Of a stretch of DNA of 64,000 bases, positions 55,098 to 63,545 are shown piece by piece. The DNA comes from Gammaproteobacteria bacterium. GTDB lineage: Bacteria > Pseudomonadota > Gammaproteobacteria > HK1. How positions within the stretch are numbered: the first letter of the stretch is position 1; each line of letters begins with the position of its first letter. Both the position numbers and the translations under genes were made by a program. The notes below the pieces were generated by a model, which was not told where the DNA came from, searched no databases, and was given only the letters and a program-made list of their open reading frames with translations. The stretch is from the NCBI GenBank assembly GCA_012103455.1, contig WLWT01000003.1, positions 1,159,154 through 1,223,153 on the forward strand. Reading direction: 5' to 3'.

Positions 55098-55934
55098 AAT
55101 TCGGTGAATAGGGCGGCAAATAGTGTAATTCAATGTTTGAGTCCTTGGCATAAGGCTGAACGTCTTTGCTCTTATGATAAGCCGTATTATCCCAAATTAC
55201 ATGAATTTCTTTCTCTGGTGTATGCCGTTTGCGTAGAGATTTTAGAAAAGATTTAATCGTTTGCGCATTCACTCGCTCAACTTCAGTGTGGATTATTGTG
55301 TGACCCTCCAAAGATACAGCACCAATGAAATTCAATCGTGTTTGACGAGCCGTTGTGGCAATACTTTTTCGAGTGCCTCTTAAAATCCATCCATAGGCCA
55401 ACCGCGTTTGATACTGCGGATGAAAACTGTCCGAGAAATAGATTAAACCCTTGTTTTTAGCGTCTTTCGAAAGATGTCATATTCCTTGACAAACGCTTTT
55501 TGCGCCTGTGCGTTTGCTTTCGCTGGAACTGCATGAGGCTTCTTATGGCAGACATTATTGCGATGCAGCCATTTTGTCATGCCGCTTACACTGTAAAGCT
55601 TACCAAAATTCAACTTCACATAAGTGCAAATGTCCTCAACATAAGGATAAGTCATTCCTTCTACGTGTTTAACGAGCTTTGCTGTTTCATTCTCGTCTCA
55701 ATCACTTTTGCTGCCCCCGTTTTCGGGCTTCAGCTTAGCTTTAGAAAAGTAATCATCGACATGGCGTCTAATAGTCTCATCATCTAAAAGCAAAATCCTA
55801 GACATTTCTGAATAACTATAACCCTCATCAAAAGCTAAAACCGCTTTTATTCGGTCTCGAATACGCCCATCTCTCTCTTTACGATGAGATTTTATGAGTT
55901 CATCGCGCTCGCTCGGTGTTAAATGATTGTTCAT
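55098..55934 (-). pseudogene. ISb copy 2 transposase (broken)
   Basis: N-terminal 78 codons from ATG 55934 end at a TGA where copy 1 has a leucine codon (SKSD*DENE). The rest is frameshifted near 55478, and the catalytic end lies on the far side of ISa copy F (53785-53986). Confidence 0.8.
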
Positions 55935-56007
55935 GAGCTTATTTTGACCATAATCAGCTAGCTAATGTAAGTATTCTAGATTCGCATTTTCAATGGCGAT
56001 TGGTATA

Positions 56008-56661
56008 TCTGACATGCTCTTCATAGAAAAACCGTTTAATTATTTGCATATTCTGTTGCAGTGAGTGCAACACCGAACGAGCCAAGGCCACCCGTTGCTC
56101 CTTTGTAGCCACCACTGTCCGCCCAATCCGTTGGCTTTTTACGTGATGCCATACTAGCTCATCAGGATTGAGTTCCGGTGAATACGGCGGTAACCATACT
56201 AACGTGAGCTTACCTTGGCTAGTGCGGACAAATTCTTGCACTTTCTTGGCTCGATGAATTCGATGGCCATCAACAACCCAATAGACCGATCGCTTGGCGT
56301 TGTGCAGCAAACGCCTTGGAAAGTCGATAAAAACGTCTGCGGTTACCCGTGATTCGCTCACCATGAAACGCAGGTGACCCTTCGGCGAAACGGCTGACAG
56401 CATACTTACGCTAAAGCGCCGACCCGTTTTCGCTACAACCGGCGTATCACCCCGTACCCCCCAAGTGGTACCACGATGATAATCCGACCGGATCGTCGAT
56501 TCGTCGCCGAAATAGACCCGCGCTCGGCGCCTTTTCGCTTCTTGTTGTACTTCAGGCCAAGTTTCTTTTAACCATACCTTAACCTGAGCAGGGTCTTGCT
56601 CGTATGCCTTAAACCGAGGGCGCTGCGCACTCATCCCCAAACGAGACAGGACATTGCCCAC
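56008..56661 (-). pseudogene. ISa copy G transposase, DDE half (C-terminus cut by ISb)
   Basis: Motifs complete to EEHVRY, then ISb copy 2 interrupts the last four codons. In frame with its N-terminal half across the TGA. Confidence 0.8.
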
Positions 56662-56700
56662 CGAGCGCTCACTGACCTCGATGCCAAATTTGTCTTTCAG

Positions 56701-57018
56701 TCATATCTGAATCATCGAGCGCGTCCACAGGGCATCGTGAAAATCCAATTGCAACGGATTCGTTTTAACCCGTTCACGTAAGCGATCCGCATATTCATCG
56801 GGACACTTTCTTGGGCGACCCGTGATCTTGCTGGTGGACAGCGCCTGCTCACCACCTCGCTCATACCTGGATAAGCAATCGTCAATGCAAGAACGATGAA
56901 ATCCGAGGGCTTTAATTACTTTTTCAGGGCTTTCACCCGATAATACTTGCGCAACCGCGTGCCTGCGGATGGCTTCTCGCGCGGAATGGGGCAGTGAGCG
57001 ACCGTCTGTCTTTTTCAT
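56701..57018 (-). CDS. ISa copy G transposase, N-terminal half
   Basis: 105 aa ending at the shared TGA; linker reads ITGRPRKC with STSKI in place of STGKI. Confidence 0.8.
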   Translation of the reverse strand: MKKTDGRSLPHSAREAIRRHAVAQVLSGESPEKVIKALGFHRSCIDDCLSRYERGGEQALSTSKITGRPRKCPDEYADRLRERVKTNPLQLDFHDALWTRSMIQI

Positions 57019-57140
57019 AGCATCATTGTAACATATTTATTAATTTGTGTCGGGTAATTTTTTGCCGAAGTAGTAACTCGTTCTGGATTTCCTGATATCG
57101 GCTCATTGCTATACGCTCCTTTGGTGTGTTATCTTTTCAA

Positions 57141-57215
57141 GCATAACGTCGCAAATAACCGGTGCAATGCGAGCGGCAGCGAATATTGCGTTCGGATTGA
57201 TTTGCCTTGTTATAT
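57141..57215 (-). other. Integron attC site (minus orientation)
   Basis: On the minus strand it runs from ATATAACAAGGC to GACGTTATGC with an imperfect inner dyad. The MazF-like stop codon overlaps the first core, and the next cassette starts 35 bp after the second core. Confidence 0.75.
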
Positions 57216-57548
57216 TCCGATTATTTGGTTTAATCCGTCTACGATTTCGGCCAACTGCTCTGGCTCGACGATTCCTAATTTTTTCCCAATTCGCTCTACC
57301 GACAGGGTGCGTATTTGGCTAATTTTTACCCAAGACGGTTTTTGTAGTTGTTTTGATTCAAGAGCATAAGTAAGAGGAAAGCGGGCTTTTTGAGGTTGGC
57401 TTGTTAAGGCCATGGCAATCACGATACCAGAGCGCTTATTGAATATGTCGTGACTTAGAATTACCACCGGCCTTCGACCAGCCTGTTCGTGACCCCGAGT
57501 TGGGTGAAGGTCTGCCCAACGTACCTCACCCCTTAATATTCGGGCCAT
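57210..57548 (-). CDS. MazF/PemK-family toxin
   Basis: 112 aa. ILRGEVRWADLHPTRGHEQA, GRRPVVILSHDIFNKRSGIV and ISQIRTLSVERIGKKLG are the MazF/PemK mRNA-interferase signature with the conserved Arg and Thr/Ser residues. It overlaps the antitoxin by 16 nt. Complete. As an integron cassette pair it would stabilise the array. Confidence 0.88.
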   Translation of the reverse strand: MARILRGEVRWADLHPTRGHEQAGRRPVVILSHDIFNKRSGIVIAMALTSQPQKARFPLTYALESKQLQKPSWVKISQIRTLSVERIGKKLGIVEPEQLAEIVDGLNQIIGI

Positions 57549-57775
57549 TCCGATAAATCCTCCGTTAAGCCTTCTTCTGCCAATGCCTTTTCAAACTCAG
57601 GATCTAATTTTGCGCATTCTTGCGCTAAAATGCTTTGATTCAGCCGGCTCAGTTTCTCTTTGATCGCCGCCTGGATGGCTCGACTTCGATTGGGAAACAC
57701 GCGCTTTTTCACCAGTGCATCGATCTCGGCCAGCATTTCGGATTCCAAGGTAATTGCTATTTTGCTACTGCTCAT
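57533..57775 (-). CDS. Ribbon-helix-helix antitoxin of the MazF-like pair
   Basis: 80 aa. KIAITLESEMLAEIDALVKK forms the ribbon and first helix and FPNRSRAIQAAIKEKLSRL the DNA-binding helices; the acidic tail (LTEDLSEWPEY) would wrap the toxin. Ribosome site GGAGG 5 nt before ATG 57775. It lies about 50 bp after an attC end, as expected for a cassette with its own promoter. Confidence 0.85.
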   Translation of the reverse strand: MSSSKIAITLESEMLAEIDALVKKRVFPNRSRAIQAAIKEKLSRLNQSILAQECAKLDPEFEKALAEEGLTEDLSEWPEY

Positions 57776-57825
57776 AAAGAACCTCCGTTAGTATGATTAT
57801 TGGTCATACCTAAAGGCTTGTCAAA

Positions 57826-57907
57826 GAATATAACGCTTAGCATCACCGGTTGCCAAAAGATGCAGAGCGAAGCGGCGCAGCTTTTGGCAGTCCGAATGTA
57901 TGCTTTT
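57826..57907 (-). other. attC site interrupted by a group II intron (major part)
   Basis: On the minus strand GGACTGCCAAAAGCTGCG...CTTTTGGCAACCGG forms the long attC arm ending AAGCGTTATATT. The other end of the site (ACATAATCAG) lies at about 59829-59845, beyond the intron. Confidence 0.7.
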
Positions 57908-59828
57908 GTGTACGCCCAGCATGGGCACGAACGAATGGGGTGAAAGTCCTCTGTAGGAAAATCACACTCCATGGCAGTAGATATTGCTACGGAAATTAAC
58001 TACTAGCCACCCGCAAGGGCGAAGCGGTGAGGCAACGTCTGAAGGAAGCGTTAAGCCAAGCGGCGAGTTGATGAACAAGACCGTCATAGGAGGCGTAGGC
58101 TGAAGGCGAGATGGCCCAAGACATCGAAGCCCTGTGATTGAACGGCCAGCGTCAATGGTGCAGTGGTGCAGCGAAAGTGCGTGCTCTTAGTCTGGGGAGA
58201 ACTGCTCGACAGGCGAGCGGTAGATAACCCGTCAGGCCACGGGTAGCTCAAGCCTGGGCCTGTCCGTAGGCATCGCCGCAGAAGAGCGAACCCGATGCAA
58301 ACCGATAGCGCCTGGCGGGGTCACTCAGTCGGTGACCGAACAGAAGTCAGCAGAGGGCCTAGTCGCCCAATGCCTCGCGTAAGGGTGGGGACAGGGTGAA
58401 GGCCTGAACATTCACCACCCAGGAGGCGCCTTGCCCTACCGGCCGCCCCGCACACCGACCGGAGTGATTGGGTGAAGCAGCGTAGGGACGAGCAACCCGC
58501 CTTGAGCACCGCTCGACTCGCACACCTCGTGTGGGCGGAGAATCGCCATCGGGCCTGGAAGCGTGTTCGAGCCAACACAGGGGCACCGGGTGTGGATGGC
58601 AGGGCTATCGATGCCTTCCCCGACTGGGCTAGGGCCAACGGGCGCGAGGTAAAAAGTGCGCGGTTGGCGGGGACCTATCACCCAGCCCCGGTGCGCCGGG
58701 TTGAGCTACCCCAGCCCAACGGCGGTATACGTGTGCTGGGCATTCCTACGGGACTCGCTCGCCTCATTCAGCCAGCCATTGCACAACGCCTGATGGCGTT
58801 GTTCGACCCGGACTTCTCAATCGATAGCTATGGGTTCAGGCCGGGCCGCGATGCCCATCAGGCGGTGCACCCGATACAGCACGAGAGTGCGCACAATCGG
58901 CGTCATGCTGTGGCTATCGACCGGTCGAAGTGCTTTGACCGTGTTAACCAGGATCGGCTGATGACCCGGCGGGGCCGAAAGATGCAGGACAAACGGGTAG
59001 TGAAGCGGAGCAAGCGCTCCTTGCAAGCAGGCGTCTTGCCAGGCAATCAGCTTGAAGCGAGTCACCGGGGTGTCCCTCAGGGCGGACCATTATCGCCGTG
59101 GTTGGCAAACAGTCTGCTTGACCCGCTAGACAAGGAACGGGCGCGGCGCGGGCATCCTTTTGCCCGATACGCAGATGACATCCTTATCGTGCTGGGCCGC
59201 CAGCGCGCCGGTGAACGCGTGCGGCGTAGCCCGACACATTATCGGCAGAAAGGTCTGCCAGTGGTAGTCAATACCGATAAAAGCCGCGGGGTCAAAGTCA
59301 GTAACAGCCAGTGCCCGGGGGTTACCTTCCGGGGCGGGCGTATCCACTGGTACGCCAAAGTGCTGGAGAAGTTTAAACAGCCAATACGGCCACTGACCAA
59401 CCGGCACTGGGGTGTATCGATGCGTTACCCGCTTGACAAACTCAGCCACTACCTTCGGGGCTGGAGCAACTATTTTGGTAGTGCCAGGGGGTATCAACGC
59501 GGTATCGATCGAGCGCATTGGATTCGACGACGCCTCCGTATGGCCTACTGGCGACAGTGGCGTAAGCCGCCAACCAAGGTAGGGAACCTGATAAAGCGTG
59601 GCGTATCCATACAGCTTGCACTGGCCTGTGGACTGACCCGCAAGGGGCCGTGGCGTCGGTCAAAGACACCCGGTATTGAGCAGGCGTTGTCCAATGCTTA
59701 CCTGAAAGCCGAAGGTCTTTATTCCCTGCGCGAGGGTTGGATCAAGCTTCACTAGGGGAAATGAAACGCCCTGTGCGGACCCCCATGCAGGGTGTTGTGG
59801 GCAGGGACGGCTAGAGACCGTCCCTTAC
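57908..59828 (+). mobile_element. Group IIC-attC intron, full length
   Basis: The 5' end GTGTACGCCCAGCATGGGCA matches group II intron starts. The encoded reverse transcriptase lies at 58472-59755. Domain V/VI-like sequence follows (ACGCCCTGTGCGGACCC, GTCCCTTAC end). It sits in an attC on the strand opposite to the cassettes, the known target and orientation of attC-specific class C introns. Confidence 0.8.
58472..59755 (+). CDS. Group II intron reverse transcriptase/maturase (class C)
   Basis: 427 aa from GTG 58472. RT blocks include FSIDSYGFRPGRDAHQAV, VAIDRSKCFDRVNQDRLM, RGVPQGGPLSPWLANSLLD and the catalytic FARYADDILIVL. The X/maturase domain (LDKLSHYLRGWSNYFG) follows and no HNH endonuclease domain is present, as in class C. 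It supports splicing and retrohoming of its own intron. The frame is complete, although the block after FDRVN looks somewhat diverged. Confidence 0.88.
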   Translation: MKQRRDEQPALSTARLAHLVWAENRHRAWKRVRANTGAPGVDGRAIDAFPDWARANGREVKSARLAGTYHPAPVRRVELPQPNGGIRVLGIPTGLARLIQPAIAQRLMALFDPDFSIDSYGFRPGRDAHQAVHPIQHESAHNRRHAVAIDRSKCFDRVNQDRLMTRRGRKMQDKRVVKRSKRSLQAGVLPGNQLEASHRGVPQGGPLSPWLANSLLDPLDKERARRGHPFARYADDILIVLGRQRAGERVRRSPTHYRQKGLPVVVNTDKSRGVKVSNSQCPGVTFRGGRIHWYAKVLEKFKQPIRPLTNRHWGVSMRYPLDKLSHYLRGWSNYFGSARGYQRGIDRAHWIRRRLRMAYWRQWRKPPTKVGNLIKRGVSIQLALACGLTRKGPWRRSKTPGIEQALSNAYLKAEGLYSLREGWIKLH

Positions 59829-60053
59829 CTGATTATGTGTCGTTTGCTTAAATCTTTTCACTATTGACTGAGAGAAAGAAACTCAGTTCTATTCCTTTTA
59901 GTTTCAAGCTTACTTTTTGAAGATACGGGGTAGCCAGTTATATGCCTGCCTGACGATGTTACACAACAGTCATCCCATTCTATCCACCACCGTGGATACT
60001 TAATCTCACCCTCAAGTAAAGATTTTACTAATTCGGAAAAAAATTACCCGATA

Positions 60054-60722
60054 TCAATTCAGAATATATCTGACATGCTCTTCATAGAAAAACCGTTTAA
60101 TTATTTGCGTATTGTGTTGTAGTGAGTGCAACACCGAACGAGCCAAGGCCACCCGTTGCTCCTTTGTAGCCACCACTGTCCGCCCAATTCGTTGGCTTTT
60201 TACATGATGCCATACTAGCTCATCAGGATTGAGTTCCGGTGAATACGGCGGTAACCATACTAACGTGAGCTTACCTTGGCTATTGCGGACAAATTCTTGC
60301 ACTTTCTTGGCTCGATGAATTCGATGGCCATCAACAATCAAATAGACCGATCGCTTGGCGTTGTGCAACAAACGCCTTAGAAAGTCGATAAAAACGTCTG
60401 CGGTTACCCGTGATTCGGTTACCATGAAACGCAGGTGACCCTTCGGCGAAACGGCTGACAGCCTATTCACGCTAAAGCGCCGACCCGTTTTCGCTACAAC
60501 CGGCGTATCACCCCGTACCCCCCAAGTGGTACCACGATGATAATCCGACCGGATCGTCGATTCGTCGCCAAAATAGACCCGCGCTCGCCGCCTTTTCGCT
60601 TCTCGTTGTACTTCAGGCCAAGTTTCTCTTAACCATACCTTAACCTGAGCAGGGTTTTGCTCGTATGCCTTAAACCCAGGGCGCTGCGCACTCATCCCCA
60701 AACGAGACAGGCTATTGCCCAC
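60054..60722 (-). CDS. ISa copy H transposase, DDE half
   Basis: 222 aa, motifs YFGDES, IVDGHR and ELNPDELVW intact, in frame with the N-terminal half across the TGA. Confidence 0.8.
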   Translation of the reverse strand: MGNSLSRLGMSAQRPGFKAYEQNPAQVKVWLRETWPEVQREAKRRRARVYFGDESTIRSDYHRGTTWGVRGDTPVVAKTGRRFSVNRLSAVSPKGHLRFMVTESRVTADVFIDFLRRLLHNAKRSVYLIVDGHRIHRAKKVQEFVRNSQGKLTLVWLPPYSPELNPDELVWHHVKSQRIGRTVVATKEQRVALARSVLHSLQHNTQIIKRFFYEEHVRYILN

Positions 60723-60761
60723 TGAGCGCTCGCTGACCTCGATGCCAAATTTATCTTTCAG

Positions 60762-61079
60762 TCATATCTGAATCATCGAGCGCGTCCACAAGGCATCGTG
60801 AAAATCCAATTGCAACGGATTCGTTTTAACTAGTTCACGTAAGCGATCCGCATATTCATCGGGACACTTTCTTGGGCGGCCCGTGATCTTGCCGGTGGAC
60901 AGCGCCTGTTCACCACCTTGCTCATATCTGGATAACCAATCGTCAATGCAAGAACGATGAAATCCGAGGGCTTTAATTACTTTTTCAGGGCTTTCACCCG
61001 ATAATACTTGCGCAACCGCGTGCCTGCGGATGGCTTCTCGCGCGGAATGGGGCAGTGAGCGACCGTCTGTCTTTTTCAT
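60762..61079 (-). CDS. ISa copy H transposase, N-terminal half
   Basis: 105 aa ending at the shared TGA. The open frame continues upstream into the interrupted cassette gene, so a fusion transcript would make a hybrid protein; the native ATG is at 61079. Confidence 0.78.
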   Translation of the reverse strand: MKKTDGRSLPHSAREAIRRHAVAQVLSGESPEKVIKALGFHRSCIDDWLSRYEQGGEQALSTGKITGRPRKCPDEYADRLRELVKTNPLQLDFHDALWTRSMIQI

Positions 61080-61573
61080 AGCATCACTATAACACATTTT
61101 ATTAATTTGTGTCGGGTAATTTTTTTGCCGAAGTAGTAATTCCAATTTGTTGTAGCCCAAGGATTTATATGAAAATGGAAGTCCTTTCAATTTCTTCCTC
61201 GGGACAGATTCGACTACATTGTAACCGGGCTCTTTCAATACCTCTGAATAGGGTGTCGAAAATGAATTAATTGCTGCCAGCCAATATAAAAGCGCTAACT
61301 CTTCGTCATATTCAATTTTTTGCTTCCGCTTGTCACGAATCAGGGCTCTCGTGGCAATTGCTGCTTCTCTAAAGGATGCAGGCAATGGCAAGTTTTCTAT
61401 AGCTAGTGCCAGACGTTTTTCAGGCTCTCCTCTAAATTTCTTTATACGATCAGCCCAAAATTCACCTGTTTGTAGTTCATCTCTATGGCGCGACCAGAAA
61501 TCTGCAGCATGTTCCTCTGCTTCTGAATCTGTTTCAGTTTTATGCCATGACTCAGTCATCGAGCCTCCCTTAA

Positions 61574-61675
61574 GGCTAACGCTAGCCATCAGCCGCCGCT
61601 TGCGGCGGTGGACGAATTGCGGCAGCAATTTCGGCCACCGGGGCAAACGGTCGGTTGCATGGCATTGTTAGCGCC
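61574..61675 (-). other. Integron attC site (minus orientation)
   Basis: Minus strand: GGCGCTAACAATGCC to GGCTAGCGTTAGCC, with a long imperfect stem that includes GCCGCCGC/GCGGCGGC. About 100 bp. Confidence 0.82.
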
Positions 61676-61901
61676 AAACCATGTTTGGGACCGACCCCTG
61701 CTCCAACGGCACTTTCGCCGTCCTGCGACCCCGAAGACGAACTCGGTCGCACCCTTGCATCCATTGCGCACCTTCTCGTCGCCACAGGAGAGGAACGATC
61801 GACGTGCTCAGGAGCGAGGACCGCGCGACCTGGCCACGCGACGGTTGGCTCCCCAATCGCGAGCTGGTAGAGACCTGCCTACGGCTAGTTGGGTTCAAGC
61901 A

Positions 61902-62225
61902 CTACCTTCCAGTTCGTACGGGTCCGACTCGCCGACGTCGAGCCAGGTGCCCTGCCAGATACAGACGCTCGTCAATCGATTCAGCCGAAACACGTATCTT
62001 CGCTTCAGTCGACGCTTCGCCCTCAAATGCGAAGTTGCCTAAGCCATGATATTCGTCGATCATTTTCCGCAGCCTCGCACTGCCACGGAACTTGGCGCCG
62101 TCGTAGCTGCCCGAAAACTCAAGCGCAAGCGAATCATCCGTGAGAATGCAACGCGTGACACTTGCTGCGTAGTGGTCTTCCTCTTCTTCGGAAGCGTAGT
62201 CGAGCGTCAGGGTTCCTGTGTACAT
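61902..62225 (-). CDS. Unknown integron-cassette protein
   Basis: 107 aa from ATG 62225, 15 bp after the attC end at 62240. N-terminal beta-rich acidic sequence (MYTGTLTLDYASEEEEDHYA, DDSLALEFSGSYDGAKFRGS) then YHGLGNFAFEGEAS. The last residues (LARRRRVGPVRTGR) look like readthrough into unrelated frame, and about 220 bp of non-coding sequence separates the stop from the next attC, so the 3' end may be frameshifted. No family recognised. Confidence 0.5.
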   Translation of the reverse strand: MYTGTLTLDYASEEEEDHYAASVTRCILTDDSLALEFSGSYDGAKFRGSARLRKMIDEYHGLGNFAFEGEASTEAKIRVSAESIDERLYLAGHLARRRRVGPVRTGR

Positions 62226-62239
62226 GGCTCATCTCTCCA

Positions 62240-62310
62240 GCGCTAACGCTTGCGTTCAGCGGCGCGCAGCGAAGCGAAGCGTCCGCTGCAACGTCATTGT
62301 TAGAGACGCC
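62240..62310 (-). other. Integron attC site (minus orientation)
   Basis: Minus strand: CTCTAACAATGACGTTGCAG to GCAAGCGTTAGCGC with GCAGCGGACGC/GCGCCGCTG-type inner arms; canonical 71-bp attC. Confidence 0.85.
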
Positions 62311-62452
62311 CTAACGCCTATCTGAAATCTGAGGGACTTTTCTCGCTACGCGATGGTTGGAGCAAGCTTCACCCTGCTCAATGAACCGCCCTGTGCGGAC
62401 CCGTATGCACGGTGGTGTGGGGAGGGTAGAGACCTTCTCTTACCCGGTTAGC
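62311..62452 (+). mobile_element. 3' remnant of a second group IIC intron
   Basis: Starts in the last codons of the intron protein (NAYLKSEGLFSLRDGWSKLH) and continues with a domain V-like stem (AACCGCCCTGTGCGGACCCG) to CTCTTAC, closely resembling 59690-59828 of the complete intron but from a diverged relative. The 5' part is deleted at an attC border. Confidence 0.75.
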
Positions 62453-62488
62453 ACTTGATTTATGCGTATATGATTGTAATATACAGAA

Positions 62489-62788
62489 ATGATTGATTGG
62501 AACCAAATTATCGGCTTTGACTGGGATCATGGAAATGTCAGAAAAAGTGAAGAAAAACATGCTGTTAGCCGATTTGAGGCTGAACAGGTGTTGTTTAACG
62601 AGCCTCTGCTAGTAGTGGATGACGTGAAGCATAGCAAGAAGGAACTGTGTTACCACGCTCTTGGAAAAACCAATGATGCCCGTTTGTTGCATATAACTTT
62701 TACCTTACGTTCGGCTGATACTTTAATTCGCGTGATTTCAGCTCGTGATATGCACCGGAAAGAGAGAAACATTTATGAGCAAAATTAA
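62489..62788 (+). CDS. brnT: BrnT-family toxin
   Basis: 99 aa. FDWDHGNVRKSEEKHAVSRF, EAEQVLFNEPLLVVDDVKHS and the end LIRVISARDMHRKERNIYEQ are the BrnT signature, a RelE-fold ribonuclease. It overlaps the antitoxin by 14 nt. The gene is complete and typical in length (about 90-100). Confidence 0.9.
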   Translation: MIDWNQIIGFDWDHGNVRKSEEKHAVSRFEAEQVLFNEPLLVVDDVKHSKKELCYHALGKTNDARLLHITFTLRSADTLIRVISARDMHRKERNIYEQN

Positions 62789-63047
62789 AAATACTCCAAC
62801 ATTTAAAACAGAAGCCGAAGAAAGAGCTTTTTGGGAAAAGCATGACTCCAGTGATTATGTTGACTGGAAAAAAGCTCAATCCGTTTCAATGCCTAATTTG
62901 AAACCATCTACTAAAACTATTTCTTTGAGGCTCCCCGAAGGTTTGCTAGACAGCATCAAAATCGAAGCTAACAAACGCGACATGCCTTATCAATCTCTTA
63001 TCAAAGCATGGCTTGCTGAGGATGTTAAGCAAAGTCGCAATGCCTGA
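62775..63047 (+). CDS. brnA: BrnA-family antitoxin
   Basis: 90 aa from ATG 62775 (an earlier in-frame ATG lies inside brnT). EEERAFWEKHDSSDYVDW-like N-terminal toxin-binding part and a C-terminal ribbon-helix-helix, KTISLRLPEGLLDSIKIEAN and PYQSLIKAWLAEDV. It binds BrnT and autoregulates the pair. Plus strand, opposite to the cassettes on its left. Confidence 0.88.
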   Translation: MSKIKNTPTFKTEAEERAFWEKHDSSDYVDWKKAQSVSMPNLKPSTKTISLRLPEGLLDSIKIEANKRDMPYQSLIKAWLAEDVKQSRNA

Positions 63048-63048
63048 A

Positions 63049-63341
63049 GGGCGCCTCTAACAATAGTCATTGTTTCGTGAGTGCAAGGAAGCACCGCGCG
63101 CACAACCGCAGTGTATAGGTGATCACTGCTGTCCCACAAAATAATTAATCACAGCGTATAACCTATTGATTTACATAAAAAATTGACTATGGCATTGTGT
63201 TTGAAACATGAAAACAGTTTTTCTGGAAATTTCAAAGGGTTAGTATGCTCTATGGGACAGCAGTGATAGGTGATACATGAGGAGTTCGAGCACGGCGCTG
63301 ACACCGCAAGCGCGGAAAAAGTGCATTGTTAGCAGGTGCCC
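63049..63341. repeat. Repeat R1, copy b, split by a MITE
   Basis: Ends GGGCGCCTCTAACAAT and, inverted, GGGCACCTGCTAACAAT. Internal sequence matches 14738-14879, except for 142 bp inserted at 63124 and its 9-bp target duplication. Confidence 0.75.
63124..63265. mobile_element. 142-bp MITE with IS4-element ends
   Basis: Ends CACTGCTGTCCCA and, inverted, CACTGCTGTCCCA, the same as the IS4 element at 31903-33183, with no coding capacity. Flanked by ATAGGTGAT at 63115-63123 and 63266-63274; R1 copy a has this 9-mer once, so it is the empty site. Confidence 0.88.
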
Positions 63342-63545
63342 AGTGTTGCCGGCCCTGCTTTGCGCGGCTAAGCCTGCAACCTTGACTTTACAAGGGGCAC
63401 CCACAATCCGTCAGTATCTAGACCGTGCCGCCCAGCCGGCACGCGCTCACCGATAGTGCGGTTATCGAGGCTTTCTTAGCGGTGCGTTTCGAACTTGAAA
63501 AAGAAAAGCGGGGGCGCTTTGTGAGCGGTGGGGTGGGGTGTTGAG

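Larger units (their letters stand above)
53785..56005 (-). mobile_element. ISb copy 2, inserted in ISa copy G and split by ISa copy F
   Basis: TA flanks at 53783-53784 and 56006-56007. It differs from intact copy 1 by point changes, a lost base near 55478 and a TTA-to-TGA change at 55698-55700. Removing copy F (53989-55095) restores the sequence present in copy 1 at 6930. Confidence 0.9.
53744..57073 (-). mobile_element. IS630-family element ISa, copy G, carrying ISb copy 2 and ISa copy F
   Basis: Ends CTAGTTCGGCAAAA and CTACTTCGGCAAAA, TA at 53742-53743 and 57074-57075. About 40 bp inside its transposase 3' end ISb copy 2 is inserted (CAGAATATA|TCTGAC), and that copy itself holds ISa copy F. 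Confidence 0.92.
53337..57106 (-). pseudogene. Cassette gene with a partial ATP-grasp domain, split by a nested IS stack
   Basis: The start (ATG 57106, ribosome site AAAGGAG) gives MSRYQEIQNEL before ISa copy G. After the stack (53741-53337) coding resumes with VTEDHPIRTLHDKYDLQPDG and AARAAHIALGCRDYSLYDFR, then EPYLLEAGLFWGFGEISMIS. The second part matches the metal-binding end of D-Ala-D-Ala ligase-type ATP-grasp enzymes, without the nucleotide-binding lobe. Joined through one TA it is 438 nt, 145 codons, in frame. Either a small cassette gene or two unrelated pieces brought together by IS recombination; frame agreement alone does not decide. Confidence 0.45.
60028..61136 (-). mobile_element. 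IS630-family element ISa, copy H
   Basis: Full length, TA at 60026-60027 and 61137-61138, inserted in a cassette gene whose frame is restored on removal. Confidence 0.93.
59861..61559 (-). pseudogene. Unknown integron-cassette gene, interrupted by ISa copy H
   Basis: Start ATG 61559 (ribosome site GGGAGG), 15 bp after an attC end. The 5' part reads MTESWHKTETDSEAEEHAAD and AIATRALIRDKRKQKIEYDE. After removing the IS (60028-61136) and one TA, KSLLEGEIKYPRWWIEWDDC follows, ending at TAG 59861. The joined frame is 588 nt, 195 aa. Charged and tryptophan-rich at the end; no family recognised. Confidence 0.6.

Noticed and set aside
60762..61559. A single gene combining the cassette N-terminus and the ISa helix-turn-helix
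   Set aside because: The join coincides exactly with the IS terminal repeat and TA, so it is an insertion readthrough, not a native fusion.
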